In this document: in pieces, positions 1-9,670 of the stretch
How the letters are laid out: the number at the start of each line of letters is the position of its first letter
Position numbering within the stretch: the stretch's first letter is position 1
The notes under the pieces: model-generated
Database searches by the model: none
Told to the model about the DNA's origin: nothing
Seen by the model: only the letters and a program-made list of their open reading frames with translations
NCBI GenBank assembly: GCA_946902875.1
Contig: OX336349.1
Coordinates: 20,173,891-20,237,890, forward strand
Length of the DNA: 64,000 bases
Direction: 5' to 3'
Source: Nematopogon swammerdamellus
Taxonomy: Eukaryota; Arthropoda; Insecta; Lepidoptera; Adelidae
Program-made: the position numbers and the translations under genes

Positions 1-23
1 GCGAAGTCGCGGGCAACAGCTAG
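1..23 (+). mobile_element. Helitron 3' end, cut by window edge
   Basis: The first 23 bases are a GC-rich half hairpin (GCGAAGTCGCGGGC) followed by CAGCTAG and then T. The same arrangement closes the Helitrons ending at 19805, 49121 and 52076. Helitrons end in CTRR and insert between A and T, which fits CTAG followed by T here. The rest of the element lies outside the window. Confidence 0.6.
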
Positions 24-613
24 TATTAAATATCAGGCAAAATTCACTCCACCTTGTATATCAAATGAACATTTAATTTTCCGTGCCCAAAATTATTTGT
101 TTTTTAATTAATATTACATTTCAAAAATTACATTTTCCTCTTCGTTCATTCTCTGAAAATGTTTTTCATTAAATCAAATTTCGTTAATACAGGAAACAAA
201 CAAACCGACAGATGTTTATCACGGTCTCGTTATTAATATCCACCAGCGACTTATTGCTTTTTTGGCAGCCATTTGCCAAACATAATGTCAGTTCAACTCG
301 CTGCCGCGCTTATTCAGGGCGTTAATGCTCGACTTATTATGAGCTCTATTTTTTGTGTAGTAAGATTGATAATAGCTTACGACGTTAGATTAATAACGTC
401 CTTTGGTGCGTAGACTTTATGTCACAATTTTGCGACACATTTCTCTGACATATTTGACTCAGCTAACTGGCGATTTTTTTTTGCGTGATTTTTTGGCGAC
501 GCACATTCTGCTGGGCTCTCGGCAATAATGTTTTGAAGAAAATATGGATTATTATTATTATCATGTAATAACCTCCTCTAGCTTTATTTATATCGAAGTG
601 ACAATTTATTTTG
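24..613. other. Unassigned AT-rich sequence
   Basis: No ORF, repeat or RNA signal that I can support. Composition is AT-rich with a T run near 470-482. Confidence 0.4.
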
Positions 614-836
614 TTTTTTTTTTTATGGAAACTGACACGGTTGGCTACATCACAACATCCGTGATATCAACCCATAACGCCGGGGTAATGAAGTTGCCAT
701 GTTAGTGCTTCCATTCATTTCATGTCGGCTACACTGAACTTGACAGAAAACACGAACTATTTAGGAACATATCCTTTTCGACCGACGACGTTTCAGTGCG
801 TCGGTACCAACCCGGGCGGGATAAACCCTACCACCC
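614..836 (-). mobile_element. SINE-A1, truncated at its head
   Basis: On the minus strand this is the SINE-A body from AGGGTTTATCCCGCCCGG to the tail GTGTCAGTTTCCAT followed by an A run (T run at 614-624). The GAAATGAA variant near 716-722 places it with the A1 subfamily. The tRNA/5S head is missing, as expected for incomplete reverse transcription. Several small indels separate it from other copies. Confidence 0.75.
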
Positions 837-1323
837 TAAAATTTATGAAAGTAAGGAATATACAAAGTAAGAAAATGATCAATAAATATTTGGGCATGTA
901 CGGAAAATATATATTTTATTTACGACGCGACGCGGCAAACAAACTTGTTCATCCGCCATCTTTTCGTTCTTGCGCCGGCCCATCTAGGCGAGGCTCACAT
1001 CAATCCAGCAGTTGATGGCCAGCCCTGCTCCCAGACGATCCGAACGCAATTTCGATGTTATTTGTCGAAAGGTTTGATTTTAGAATTAATCTTCAAAGGT
1101 TGCATAACACATTTTCTAAACATTTCTCAGGCAGTCTCGCCTTGGTCTCGCGCTCGCCATCAACCTTTCTTCTGACTCAAGACGGATTAGTGTTTCTCGA
1201 ATCGAAACTAATGGATTTAAGAAATTAATGGATTTGAATGAATCAGCTCATCGAATAAATTATAATAAAGAAATTTGATCAGGTAAATGAATTTATTGTA
1301 ATAATTTGAAAAAGGTTTTTTGC
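837..1323. other. Unassigned sequence
   Basis: Moderately GC-rich around 930-1050, AT-rich after 1175. The short ORFs here do not resemble any family I know and I do not call them genes. Confidence 0.3.
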
Positions 1324-1359
1324 TAAATTGAAGGTAGGCAATAGCCTACCTTCAATTTA
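1324..1359. repeat. Perfect 16-bp inverted repeat with 4-nt loop
   Basis: The arm AAATTGAAGGTAGGC at 1325-1339 is followed by AATA and its exact reverse complement at 1344-1358; one further T-A pair extends it. There is no T run suggesting a pol III terminator and no clear flanking direct repeat. It may be the remnant of a small fold-back element. Confidence 0.7.
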
Positions 1360-1496
1360 ATACGAACTCGATAACTTTTGATATTACTCTTGAAATATGA
1401 GACCAATAACATTTGTAAAATTGAGATCGGCAGGCATAATTTTTGTTCTTTTCACATTGATTTTTTTGTTGTTAATCTTTAATACGGTACAAGGCA

Positions 1497-1620
1497 TTTT
1501 TTTTTAATGGAAACTGACACGGTTGGCTACATCACCTACAACATCCGTGATGTCAGCCTATAACACCTTGGTGAACTAGTTGCCGTGTCAGTGCTTCCCT
1601 TCGGTCCTGTCTTTCATTCA
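1497..1620 (-). mobile_element. SINE-A2 tail fragment
   Basis: Minus-strand copy of the SINE-A tail (GTGATGTAGCCAACCGTGTC and an A run, seen as T at 1497-1505) with about 110 bp of body. It stops where family C sequence begins, so one element truncates or interrupts the other. Confidence 0.7.
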
Positions 1621-1880
1621 GAATATGTGATATTATGGCCGATATAACAACAAATAATAAAAATAAGAAAAAGTAAAAAATTCACGGGGTTTCCCATAGA
1701 AGAAACCAAAAAGTGTATGCGCGCGCGCCATCTACCGAATAGATTATGAAGCATTGTAACTAATCATGACATTTAACTAATATGAAGCATTTCATAACAC
1801 GCCATCTAGATGGCGCTAGCCGTCACATGGCGATAAGGAACCCTCGGTGCGCGAGTTCGACTCGCACTTGGCCGGTCTTT
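1619..1880 (-). repeat. Family C repeat, partial
   Basis: From AGAATATGTGATATTATGG to the terminal CGAGTTCGACTCGCACTTGG. It matches the reverse complement of the full copy at 47666-47997 over the CGCCATGTCATGG, GCGCCATCTACC and TTTTTACTTTTTC blocks. The opposite end (TACGGAACCCTAAAAA) is absent. The tRNA-like look of the GTGCGAGTCGAACTCGC segment is suggestive but no box B spacing could be shown. Confidence 0.7.
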
Positions 1881-2286
1881 TTATTGTCAACATGTTCCTC
1901 TCATCTTCCACTGTGCTTTGATGAGCGAAAACTCGCGTTCTAAGTTGGCATTGTGAGCCGGGAGAGCGCTAACTATTTGTCCTCTCCGGTATTCACCTGT
2001 CACCGGAAACACTAGAAAAATCTGACCCTGTCCGGGAAAACCCGGACGAACGGCAACCCTATGTGCGGTCCGAGTTTGCACTTGACCTGGATTTTTGATT
2101 ACCGTGGCTTTCATTGTGCTTCCCACGAAGCATATCATCATACTGTATATGTGTATGTATAATCATGATGTATATATCCCCTCGGGCATTTTAATTAAGC
2201 AGGGCGAAGTGTCGCGCCGGCGCCAATCTACCGGCTCCAGACTCCGCCCCCGCTCTTTAATCACAATATAGGACGAACCAGTAGAG

Positions 2287-2947
2287 ATGCTCAAATTAAA
2301 TTTCTATTTACATCTGGTTCAGCTTCAGTTGTATTTCTAGTTACATCTGGTACAGGTTCAGTTGTATTTCTAGTTGCATCTGGTACAGGTTCAGTTGTAT
2401 GTCTAGTTACATCTGGTACAGGTTCAGTTATATTTCTAGTTACATCTGGTACAGGTTCAGTTGTATTTCTAGTTACATCTGGTACAGGTTCAGTTGTATT
2501 TCTAGTTACATCTGGTACAGGTTCAGTTGTATTTCTAGTTACATCTGGTACAGGTTCAGTTGTATTTCTAGTTACATCTGGTACAGGTTCAGTTGTATTT
2601 CTAGTTACATCTGGTACAGGTCCAGTTGTATTTATATTTACATCTGGTACAGGCTCAGTTGTATTCTAGTTACATCTGGTACAGGTTCGGTTGTATTTCT
2701 AGTTACATCTGGTACAGGTCCAGTTGTATTTATATTTACATCTGGTACAGGCTCAGTTGTATTTCTAGTTACATCTGGTACAGGGCCAGTTGTATTTCTA
2801 GTTACATCTGGTACAGGTCCAGTTGTATTTATATTAACATCTGGTACAGGCTCAGTTGTATTTCTATTTACATCTGGTACAGGCTCAGTTGTATTTCTAT
2901 TTACATCTGGTACAGGCTCAGTTGTATTTCTATTTACATCTGGTACA
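2287..2947. repeat. 33-bp minisatellite, about 20 units
   Basis: A unit of exactly 33 bp carrying AGTTGTATTTCTAGTTAC followed by ATCTGGTACAGG repeats about twenty times. Variants (GGTTCAG, GGTCCAG, GGCTCAG; TCTAGTTAC or TATATTTAC) are clustered rather than random, as in arrays growing by local duplication. Because 33 is a multiple of three, long stop-free frames arise (an 11-residue SSYIWYRFSCI motif); I regard these as a by-product. One unit near 2665 lacks a T. The array resumes at 4893 beyond the inserted RTE LINE. Confidence 0.95.
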
Positions 2948-4892
2948 GTCAGTCAGTCAGTCAGTCAGTCAGTCAGCGTGTAAGCGTCCACTGCTGGACA
3001 TACGCCTCTCCAATTTTCCTCCAGTCCTCCCGGCCTTCAGCGGTACGGAACCACTGCTTTCCGCCGACGTACTTGATGTCGTCGTCCCACCTGGCGGGTG
3101 GTCTTCCCACACTCCGTTTTCCTGTCCACGGCCGCCAGTGTAGGACACGGTTACTCCAGCGGTCGTCGTCTCTTCGGCTGACGTGCCCAGCCCATTGCCA
3201 CTTGAGCTTAGCCACCCGGTATCCAATATCGACTACTTTGGTGCGTCGGCGGATTGCCTCGTTACGCACCATATCAAGTAGCGTTATACCCAGCATGGCT
3301 CGCTCCATTGCTCGCTGGGCAACTTTCAACCTTTGGACAACACCGACCGTCAGCGTCCACGTTTCACACCCGTACGTCATAACCGGGAGGACACACTGGT
3401 CATATATACGGGTTTTTAAATTTTGCGGAAGATCAGACCTCAGGGCGAATTTTAACTTTCCGAAGGCAGCCCAACCCAGTTGAATTCGTCTCTCGACCTC
3501 CTTTAGCAGACCTTGTCTACCAAGCCGCAGAATTTGACCGAGATATACGTACTCTTCAACCTGTTCGATCACTTCTCCGTCAATAACGATTTGTCCTCCC
3601 GTCATAACCTCGGTCGCCATGACCTTGGTTTTGTCCCGGTTCATCTTCAGACCCACCTTCATCGACGCTGTATAGAGGTCTTCCAGCATGGTCTGAAGCT
3701 GATCTCGGGAATTTGACAGAAGGACAATGTCATCGGCGAAGCGCAGATGACTGAGAAAATCTCCATTCACGTTGATACCCATGTTGTCCCACTCAAGCGT
3801 CTTGAACACATCTTCTAATGCGTTCGTGAAGAGCTTGGGTGAGATCACATCCCCCTGCCTTACGCCCTTACTAAGGGGGATGGGTTGGGTATTTTCGTGG
3901 AGCCTCACAGTCATCGTCGCGGACCGATACAGATTTCGGAGTACCTCGATGTAGCGGTGGTCGATTCTGCACCTCAGGAGGGAGTTTTCGACAGCCCATT
4001 TTTCAACTGAGTCGAACGCCTTCTCATAGTTGACGAAGGCTAGGAAGAGCGGCTTGTTGTATTCCTCGCACTTTTGCACCACTTGTCGCACAGTAAATAT
4101 GTGGTCCATGGTGCCGTATCCTTTCCTAAATCCAGCTTGCTCACGAGGCTGGTACTGATCCAGCCTCTGTGTCAGCCGACTCGTGATGACTCTCGAAAAG
4201 ACCTTATACACGTGGCTGAGAAGTGAGATAGGTCGATAGTTTTTCAACTTCGCCCTATCCCCCTTCTTGTGAAACAAGACAACGACACTATTTCGCCATG
4301 CGGCCGGAACTACACCACTTTCAAGAACTGCATTGAACAGTTTCTGCAGTTCTTTCAAGATCGGTCGTCCGCCAGCATTTAGAAGCTCCGTCGTTATCCC
4401 GTCTTCACCTGGAGCCTTGTGTTTTTTGAGTCCTTTCAAGGATGCCTTTATCTCATAGACACTAATCTCGGGCAGATCCTCCGTGTAGTGTCTAGTGAGC
4501 GGCGCACGCCTATCAGAGTCGACTGGTTTGCTTGGACTCGGGGCAGGAATTGCTGCGGAATACAATTCACCATAAAATTCCTCCACCGCCTTAAGTATAT
4601 CCGGCTTTCTTGCGGTGACAACCCCATTCGCTCGCTCGAGTTTAGAAATTTGGTTAGCGCCGGTAGAGAAGGCACGGGCAAACACTTTGCTGCCTCGATT
4701 TTCCTCTATAATGCGCTCAACCAATTTCGTGTTCTCTCGGCGAATATCACGGCGAATGGACTTGCCTATGGTCTTGTTGAGGTTCCTGTGCACGAGACTG
4801 CTCCGGGTCTTCGGTTTCATATTCCGTCGTGTTTCCAGGAGCCTCAACGTCTCTGCGGATAACTTGCTGCGGGGTGCCTGTCGACTTTGTCG
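2948..4892 (-). mobile_element. RTE-clade LINE, 5'-truncated, inserted in minisatellite
   Basis: The 3' end lies at the left as a (GTCA)7 run at 2948-2976, the short tandem tail typical of RTE elements; the truncated 5' end is at 4892. The 9-bp TCTGGTACA occurs on both sides (2939-2947 and 4893-4901), immediately followed on the right by the next minisatellite bases, as expected for a target-site duplication. Because the target is itself repetitive, part of the duplication could be a neighbouring unit. Only the region encoding reverse transcriptase and the C-terminus is present; the apurinic endonuclease is missing. Confidence 0.9.
2973..4847 (-). CDS. RTE-type reverse transcriptase ORF, 624 aa, endonuclease missing
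   Basis: Encodes the reverse transcriptase of a non-LTR retrotransposon, which copies element RNA at a nicked chromosomal target. Visible motifs: KKHKAPGEDGI (residues 141-151), NYRPISLL (203-210), QAGFRKGYGTMDHI (237-250), motif A as FVNYEKAFDS (271-280), GVRQGDVISPKLF (328-340), motif C FADD (370-373), and the RTE-like C-terminal block with GKRSVGRPPARW and WRPWTGK. The first catalytic aspartate of motif A reads Asn (codon AAC, 4029-4031, where GAC is expected), so activity is probably lost. No other stop or frameshift interrupts the frame. The stop codon is formed by the first bases of the tail repeat (CGC TGA), so there is essentially no 3' UTR. The first ATG is only the first one after 5' truncation; full family members carry an N-terminal endonuclease. 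Fragments of the same family lie at 7618-7740, 29380-29455 and 47998-48110. Confidence 0.92.
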   Translation of the reverse strand: MRLLETRRNMKPKTRSSLVHRNLNKTIGKSIRRDIRRENTKLVERIIEENRGSKVFARAFSTGANQISKLERANGVVTARKPDILKAVEEFYGELYSAAIPAPSPSKPVDSDRRAPLTRHYTEDLPEISVYEIKASLKGLKKHKAPGEDGITTELLNAGGRPILKELQKLFNAVLESGVVPAAWRNSVVVLFHKKGDRAKLKNYRPISLLSHVYKVFSRVITSRLTQRLDQYQPREQAGFRKGYGTMDHIFTVRQVVQKCEEYNKPLFLAFVNYEKAFDSVEKWAVENSLLRCRIDHRYIEVLRNLYRSATMTVRLHENTQPIPLSKGVRQGDVISPKLFTNALEDVFKTLEWDNMGINVNGDFLSHLRFADDIVLLSNSRDQLQTMLEDLYTASMKVGLKMNRDKTKVMATEVMTGGQIVIDGEVIEQVEEYVYLGQILRLGRQGLLKEVERRIQLGWAAFGKLKFALRSDLPQNLKTRIYDQCVLPVMTYGCETWTLTVGVVQRLKVAQRAMERAMLGITLLDMVRNEAIRRRTKVVDIGYRVAKLKWQWAGHVSRRDDDRWSNRVLHWRPWTGKRSVGRPPARWDDDIKYVGGKQWFRTAEGREDWRKIGEAYVQQWTLTR

Positions 4893-4928
4893 TCTGGTAC
4901 AGGCTCAGTTGTATTTCTAGTTAAATCT
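4893..4928. repeat. Right-hand remainder of the 33-bp minisatellite
   Basis: About one unit, TCTGGTACAGGCTCAG and onward, continues the array that ends at 2947. It shows that the RTE LINE entered an existing array. Confidence 0.85.
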
Positions 4929-5158
4929 GGTAACATGTCCCATTTTCATTCTTTGCATTTACAAATATATTTTCTTTATTTATATGGATTACACTTGGTC
5001 TAACTAAAATACTTATTTTGTCTGGTGAAATTATCTCATTTCCAACACGCTAAGGCCCAATCCTAATTCACAATGATGTGTAGCTCGCCACTGATGCTTC
5101 TCTATATTGTGCCCTAATGACGGTTCCCTCTTTGAGCGAGCGCTGTCTAATATATCAC
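4929..5158. other. Unassigned sequence
   Basis: No feature that I can support. The last bases, CTAATATATCAC, form the left flank of the hAT-N1 pair. Confidence 0.4.
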
Positions 5159-6284
5159 CATACATCGGAATCCGCGGGGCACGAATGATTCAAGGTTGTT
5201 TAGTGATGGGACAATGTATCCACAAATATCGAAAATGGATCGTTATTTTAGAATAATATGGAATAATGTCGATTATTAAAACTAAGAGTATTTCTATAGA
5301 AAATAAAATATAATAAACAAATGTTGTATTTACTTTGTAGGTACAATACAAATCTGTTCAAACCACAATATTAGTTTTATTAGTATGGAATAGAAAGACT
5401 TTGATTTTTTTTACCAACTTACACGTGTTACATCATAATGATATTGAAGACTTTTTTGTTACTGTTATGAAACTGAATCGATTAGGCTATAAAAATCAAC
5501 CACCTATTTTTTTATTTAAAGACATAAAAAAATATTTTACATAATAAAAAAAGGCCAAGATCCAAAAAAATAGGTCTTACAAAATTAGTTCATAGTACGC
5601 TAAGGGGGGGTTCTGTATCGGAAATAGATCACTTTTGAAGAACAAAGAATTTTTTTTTTACAAAAATTTTTTTTTTAAATTTTAAATGCAAAAAAAAAAT
5701 TTTTCTTAATCGTTTCGGTTTCATGCCAGGAACAAAAAAGTCTTCCAACACGTATATCTCTTTCTTTCAGAAATTGTGAAAAACCACAATTGCAGTTTTA
5801 TCAGTATGGAATAGAAAGAATTTAATTTTTTTTACCAACTTACACGTGTTACATCATAATGGTCATGAAGACTTTTTTGTTACTGTTATGAAACTGAATC
5901 GATTAGGTTATAAAAATCAAACACCTATTTTTTTATTTAAATACATACATAAAAAAATTTTTTACTTAAAAAAAAGCCCAAGGTCCAAAAAATTTTACTA
6001 TAAGTTTTACTCCCTATATGATACAGAAACCCCCCTTAGCGTACTATGAACAAATTTTGAAAGACCTTATATAAATATGTATTATATTTACTTAATCGTT
6101 AACATAAAGTATACATGTTTATATAAGTACTGTAGGTATATAAGTATTCAGGTCTGAAATATGACATGAATAAAATACAATAAACAAATAAATATGAGTA
6201 TCGATAACAGTGTCGATTGTTTATTGATCGCCGTAGTCAATCCCTAACAAGGTCGTATTCGTGCCCCGCGGATTCCGATGTATG
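5159..6284 (+). mobile_element. hAT-N1 copy 1 (non-autonomous hAT)
   Basis: About 1126 bp, starting CATACATCGGAATCCGCGGG and ending with its inverted copy ...CCGATGTATG. The hAT assignment comes from copies at 18218 and 34937 with clean 8-bp target duplications. No transposase is encoded: the 67-aa ORF at 5846-6049 (EDFFVTVMKLNRLGYKNQ) comes from an internal repeated unit, so movement would need a transposase in trans. Copy 2 follows head to head after one base. Confidence 0.88.
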
Positions 6285-6285
6285 G

Positions 6286-7406
6286 CATACATCGGAATCC
6301 GCGGGGCAGGAATACGACCTTGCTAGGGATTGACTACGGCGATCAATAAACAATCGACACTGTTATCGATACTCATATTTATTTGTTTATTGTATTTTAT
6401 TCATGTCATATTTCAGACCTGAATACTTATATACCTACAGTACTTATATAAACATGTATACTTTATGTTAACGATTAAGTAAATATAATACATATTTATA
6501 TAAGGTTTTCAAAATTAGTTCGTAGTACGCTAAGGGGGGGTTCTGTATCATATAGGGAGTAAAACCTATATACATTTTTTTGGACCTTGGGCTTTTTTTT
6601 AAGTAAAAATTTTTTTTATGTAGGTATTTAAATAAAAAAATAGGTGGTTGATTTTTATAACCTAATCGATTCAGTTTCATAACAGTAACAAAAAAGTCTT
6701 CACGACCATTATGATGTAACATGTGTAAGTTGGTAAAAAAAATTAAATTCTTTCTATTCCATACTAATAAAACTAAAATTGTGGTTTTTCACAATTTCTG
6801 AAAGAAAGAGATATACGTGTTGCAAGACTTTTTTGTTGCTGGCATGAAACCGAAACGATTAAGAAAAATTTTTTTTTACATTTAACATTAAAAAAAATTT
6901 TTTTGTAAAAAAAAATTCTTTGTTCTTCAAAAGTGATCTATTTCCGATACAGAACCCCCCCTTAGCGTACTATGAACAAATTTTGTAAGACCTATTTTTT
7001 TGGACATTGGCCTTTTTTTATTATGTAAAATATTTTTTTATGTGTTTAAATAAAAAAATAGGTGGTTGATTTTTATAGCCTAATCGATTCAGTTTCATAA
7101 CAGTAACAAAAAAGTCTTCAATATCATTATGATGTAACACGTGTAAGTTGGTAAAAAAAATCAAATTCTTCCTATTCCATACTAATAAAACTAATATTGT
7201 GGTTTGAACTGATTTGTATTGTACCTACAAAGTAAATACAACATTTGTTTATTATATTTTATTTTCTATAGAAATACTCTTAGTTTTAATAATCGACATT
7301 ATTCTATATTATTCTAAAATAACGATCGATTTTCGATATTTGTGGATACATTGTCCCATCACTAGACAACCTTGAATCATTCGTGCCCCGCGGATTCCGA
7401 TGTATG
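6286..7406 (-). mobile_element. hAT-N1 copy 2, inverted relative to copy 1
   Basis: About 1121 bp, the reverse of copy 1, starting CATACATCGG at 6286 and ending CCGATGTATG at 7406. Together the copies make a 2.25-kb near-perfect palindrome centred on 6285. The sequence after it is CTAATAAC; that before copy 1 is CTAATATATCAC. The two agree except for four extra bases on the left, so they could be one eroded target duplication of the whole pair. Confidence 0.88.
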
Positions 7407-7617
7407 CTAATAACTTACTGACTACCCGCAAAATTGGAACAATATTGGATCACTCAACAATTTGATCACGGACGGAAGGAGAAGATGTAAATTGTAAGTA
7501 TGCGTCTTTGAATTCACTTATCTCTTACATTGAAGTACAACACAATTATGATCAAAGGTGCAGGTAGGAAGCATTACCAACTCTAGAAGGATTCCAATGG
7601 ACTCAGTTAGTCGTCAT

Positions 7618-7740
7618 CAGTCAGTCAGTAAGCGTGTATGCGTCTACTGCTGGACATACGCCTCTCCAATTTTCCTCCAGTCCACCCGGCCTTCAGTGGT
7701 ACGGAACCACTGATTTCCGTCGACATAGGTACTTGATTGA
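7618..7740 (-). pseudogene. RTE LINE 3'-end fragment
   Basis: Begins with a CAGTCAGTCAG tail and continues AAGCGTGTATGCGTCTACTG, matching the 3' end of the RTE element at 2948-3070. On the minus strand it encodes the last roughly 35 residues only. It is a severely 5'-truncated copy of the same family. Confidence 0.85.
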
Positions 7741-7778
7741 CTCGAGTTAAGTCAAATTCCCGTGCAAGACCCAGTAGC

Positions 7779-8105
7779 TTTTTTTTTTTTTTATGGAAAC
7801 TGACACGGTTGGCTACATCACCTACAACATCCGTGATGTCAGCCCATAACACCGGGTGAACTTGGTGCCACGTCAGTGCATCCCTTCGTTCGTGCCGGCT
7901 ACACTGAACTGGACGGAAAACACGAACTATTTACATAGCCGTTTCGACCGACCTTTCATCCAGTGCGGTGGTACCAACCCGGACGGGCTAAACCCTACCA
8001 CCTAGTGATATAAGAAGGGAGCCATATCCCTTAGTCGCCTTTTACGACATACACGGGGAGAGATGCAGTGGGGCTATTCTTTTAAAGTACCGGCCCCACA
8101 CGGTA
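7779..8105 (-). mobile_element. SINE-A2, near full length
   Basis: Minus strand: head ACCGTGTGGGGCCGGTACTT, then GTCGTAAAAGGCGACTAAGG, the common SINE-A body and the tail GTGTCAGTTTCCATAA with an A run. The body carries the A2 diagnostic CGGCACGA. Confidence 0.88.
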
Positions 8106-8339
8106 CAGCTACAGCATTTTCTACTACTCTGTGTTCAGATCAACTTGCATTGTTTTCTTCTTTTTTCGTAGTTGAGTTTAATGTTTTTTTTTTAGAAAAA
8201 TGTTTACCTTCAAAAAAATCCAATTAATATTATATTCGCAAAGAGTACAATTCAAGCTGAGTTCATATTGACCAATCATTGTAGGTTGGTAAGAAAAGTT
8301 ACAGAGACAATTTAATTCATAAAACATAATATAGAAAAG

Positions 8340-8412
8340 AATGCATTGTAAAAACTAAACAGGACAAATTCAAGCGTAGTGTACTACCATACGAATGATG
8401 AATAAAGAATAA
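8340..8412 (-). repeat. Jockey-type LINE 3' UTR fragment
   Basis: The reverse complement of TACACTACGCTTGAATTTG and GTCCTGTTTAGTTTTTA matches the 3' UTR of the Jockey LINE near 42404-42440. A short (AGAATAA)n run at 8399-8425 lies next to it. Confidence 0.7.
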
Positions 8413-9320
8413 AGAATAAAGAATGACCTAATTATGCAAAGCCATTCTATGAGAAATATAAACACACTGCTAATTTCATCACAAGAGCCCGCTAGAGGCT
8501 ACAGAAAAGGCGATGAAAAGGCAAGCTCTCGAAAAAGAATTTCCCTCATTTATTCGAGCGAGAGCATTTAAATTCCGACAGCTAAATCACTTGCCGACTC
8601 CTCAGACCTTGTTTCAACTTGCAAAACTTCCAGACTACCCGCAAGTCGGCAGAGCCGATACTTACAGGATGTGGCAAAGTTAACGCGTTCGCTATCTAGG
8701 TATATAATTCATTACAGGGGTTCCCCAGGGCTTCCCCTTGTTCTAATATAGGTATCATATGCACTTCCACGCATATAAAAAGCTGTCGGCTAGTACAAAA
8801 ACCTCGACAAAAACGCTGTGGCCCTGGGCATAGGCTGTTGTTGGACTCCAGTGGCAATGATGGTTTCATCCCCGGCTCTCGACTTCGGTCGGGGGTTCCT
8901 TCGGGTGGACGGGTGGTGGCTCTGATCGGCTGGGGAAAGGCCTCAGTCTGTGTTTACCATGGGAATTATTTCCGAAGAACTGTACAGCTATGGGGCCTCG
9001 ATCTGGCATACATGATCACTGTACTCGCAAGAGTGCAGGGATAGACGTCTGGATTTTATAGCCGGAAGGCTGGTATTTCTGGACGTCTATAAAGAAAACG
9101 TAAGAGAGATTATCTGATAGTATATCCCTGTTCTAATATAGGTATACTATTTATACGATCCCAATCAAAGTTTATCTTGAAGTTCATTGCTGTGACTTTA
9201 ATCTATGCTATGCACATAGTTACTCATATATAGGGATGCTGATCCTGAAATCATTCAGATAGGTACACATAACATCACGCCGCGCCAGTGTCCCAATGGG
9301 GTAGGAAGAAACAACGACAT
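8413..9320. other. Unassigned, with a 17-bp direct repeat
   Basis: No recognised coding region. The 17-mer TGTTCTAATATAGGTAT occurs at 8739-8755 and 9129-9145. The interval is partly GC-rich (8830-9060) with a 68-aa ORF at 8838-9044 that I cannot assign. Confidence 0.4.
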
Positions 9321-9321
9321 C

Positions 9322-9670
9322 AGTCTCGGTAGTTCAGTGGTGCGGTCGGTCGACTGTTGTTAAGCAACCCTGAGCGCAGTCAGTACTTGGATGGGTGACC
9401 GCTCGACTGTTGGAGGCTGACCGTGGTTCGGATTCCACGTTAAACTGTAGGCTCCTTCCCTTCTTACCTTACTAGGTGGTAGGGTTTATCCCGCCCGGGT
9501 TGATGCTGCACTGAATGAAATGTCGGTCGAAACGGCTATGTAAATAGTTCGTGTTTTCCGTCCAGTTCAGTGAACCGACATGAAATGAAGGGAAGCACTG
9601 ACATGGCACCTAAGTTCACCCGGTGTTATGGGCTGACATCACGGATGTTGTAGGTGATGCAGCCAAAAAA
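9322..9670 (+). mobile_element. SINE-A1 with tRNA/5S chimeric head, full length
   Basis: The head carries a pol III A box, TAGTTCAGTGG (9330-9340), and a B box, GGTTCGGATTCC (9425-9436), as in tRNA genes. Between them lies a 5S rRNA-like stretch, GTTAAGCAACC then GTCAGTACTTGGATGGGTGA (within 9359-9400), covering the 5S internal control region. The shared body (AGGTGGTAGGGTTTATCCCG) and tail (GATGTTGTAGGTGATG, A run) follow. No protein is coded. It would be transcribed by pol III and mobilised by a LINE. Confidence 0.85.

Noticed and set aside
2399..2983. 194-aa ORF with SSYIWYRFSCI repeats
   Set aside because: It is the 33-bp minisatellite read in an open frame; unit length is a multiple of three, so openness is expected.
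5846..6049. EDFFVTVMKLNRLGYK ORF as a transposase remnant
   Set aside because: The phrase lies in a repeated internal unit, occurs in several orientations, and has no hAT transposase motif.
9359..9405. A 5S rRNA gene
   Set aside because: Only the internal control segment is present and it continues into a SINE body.
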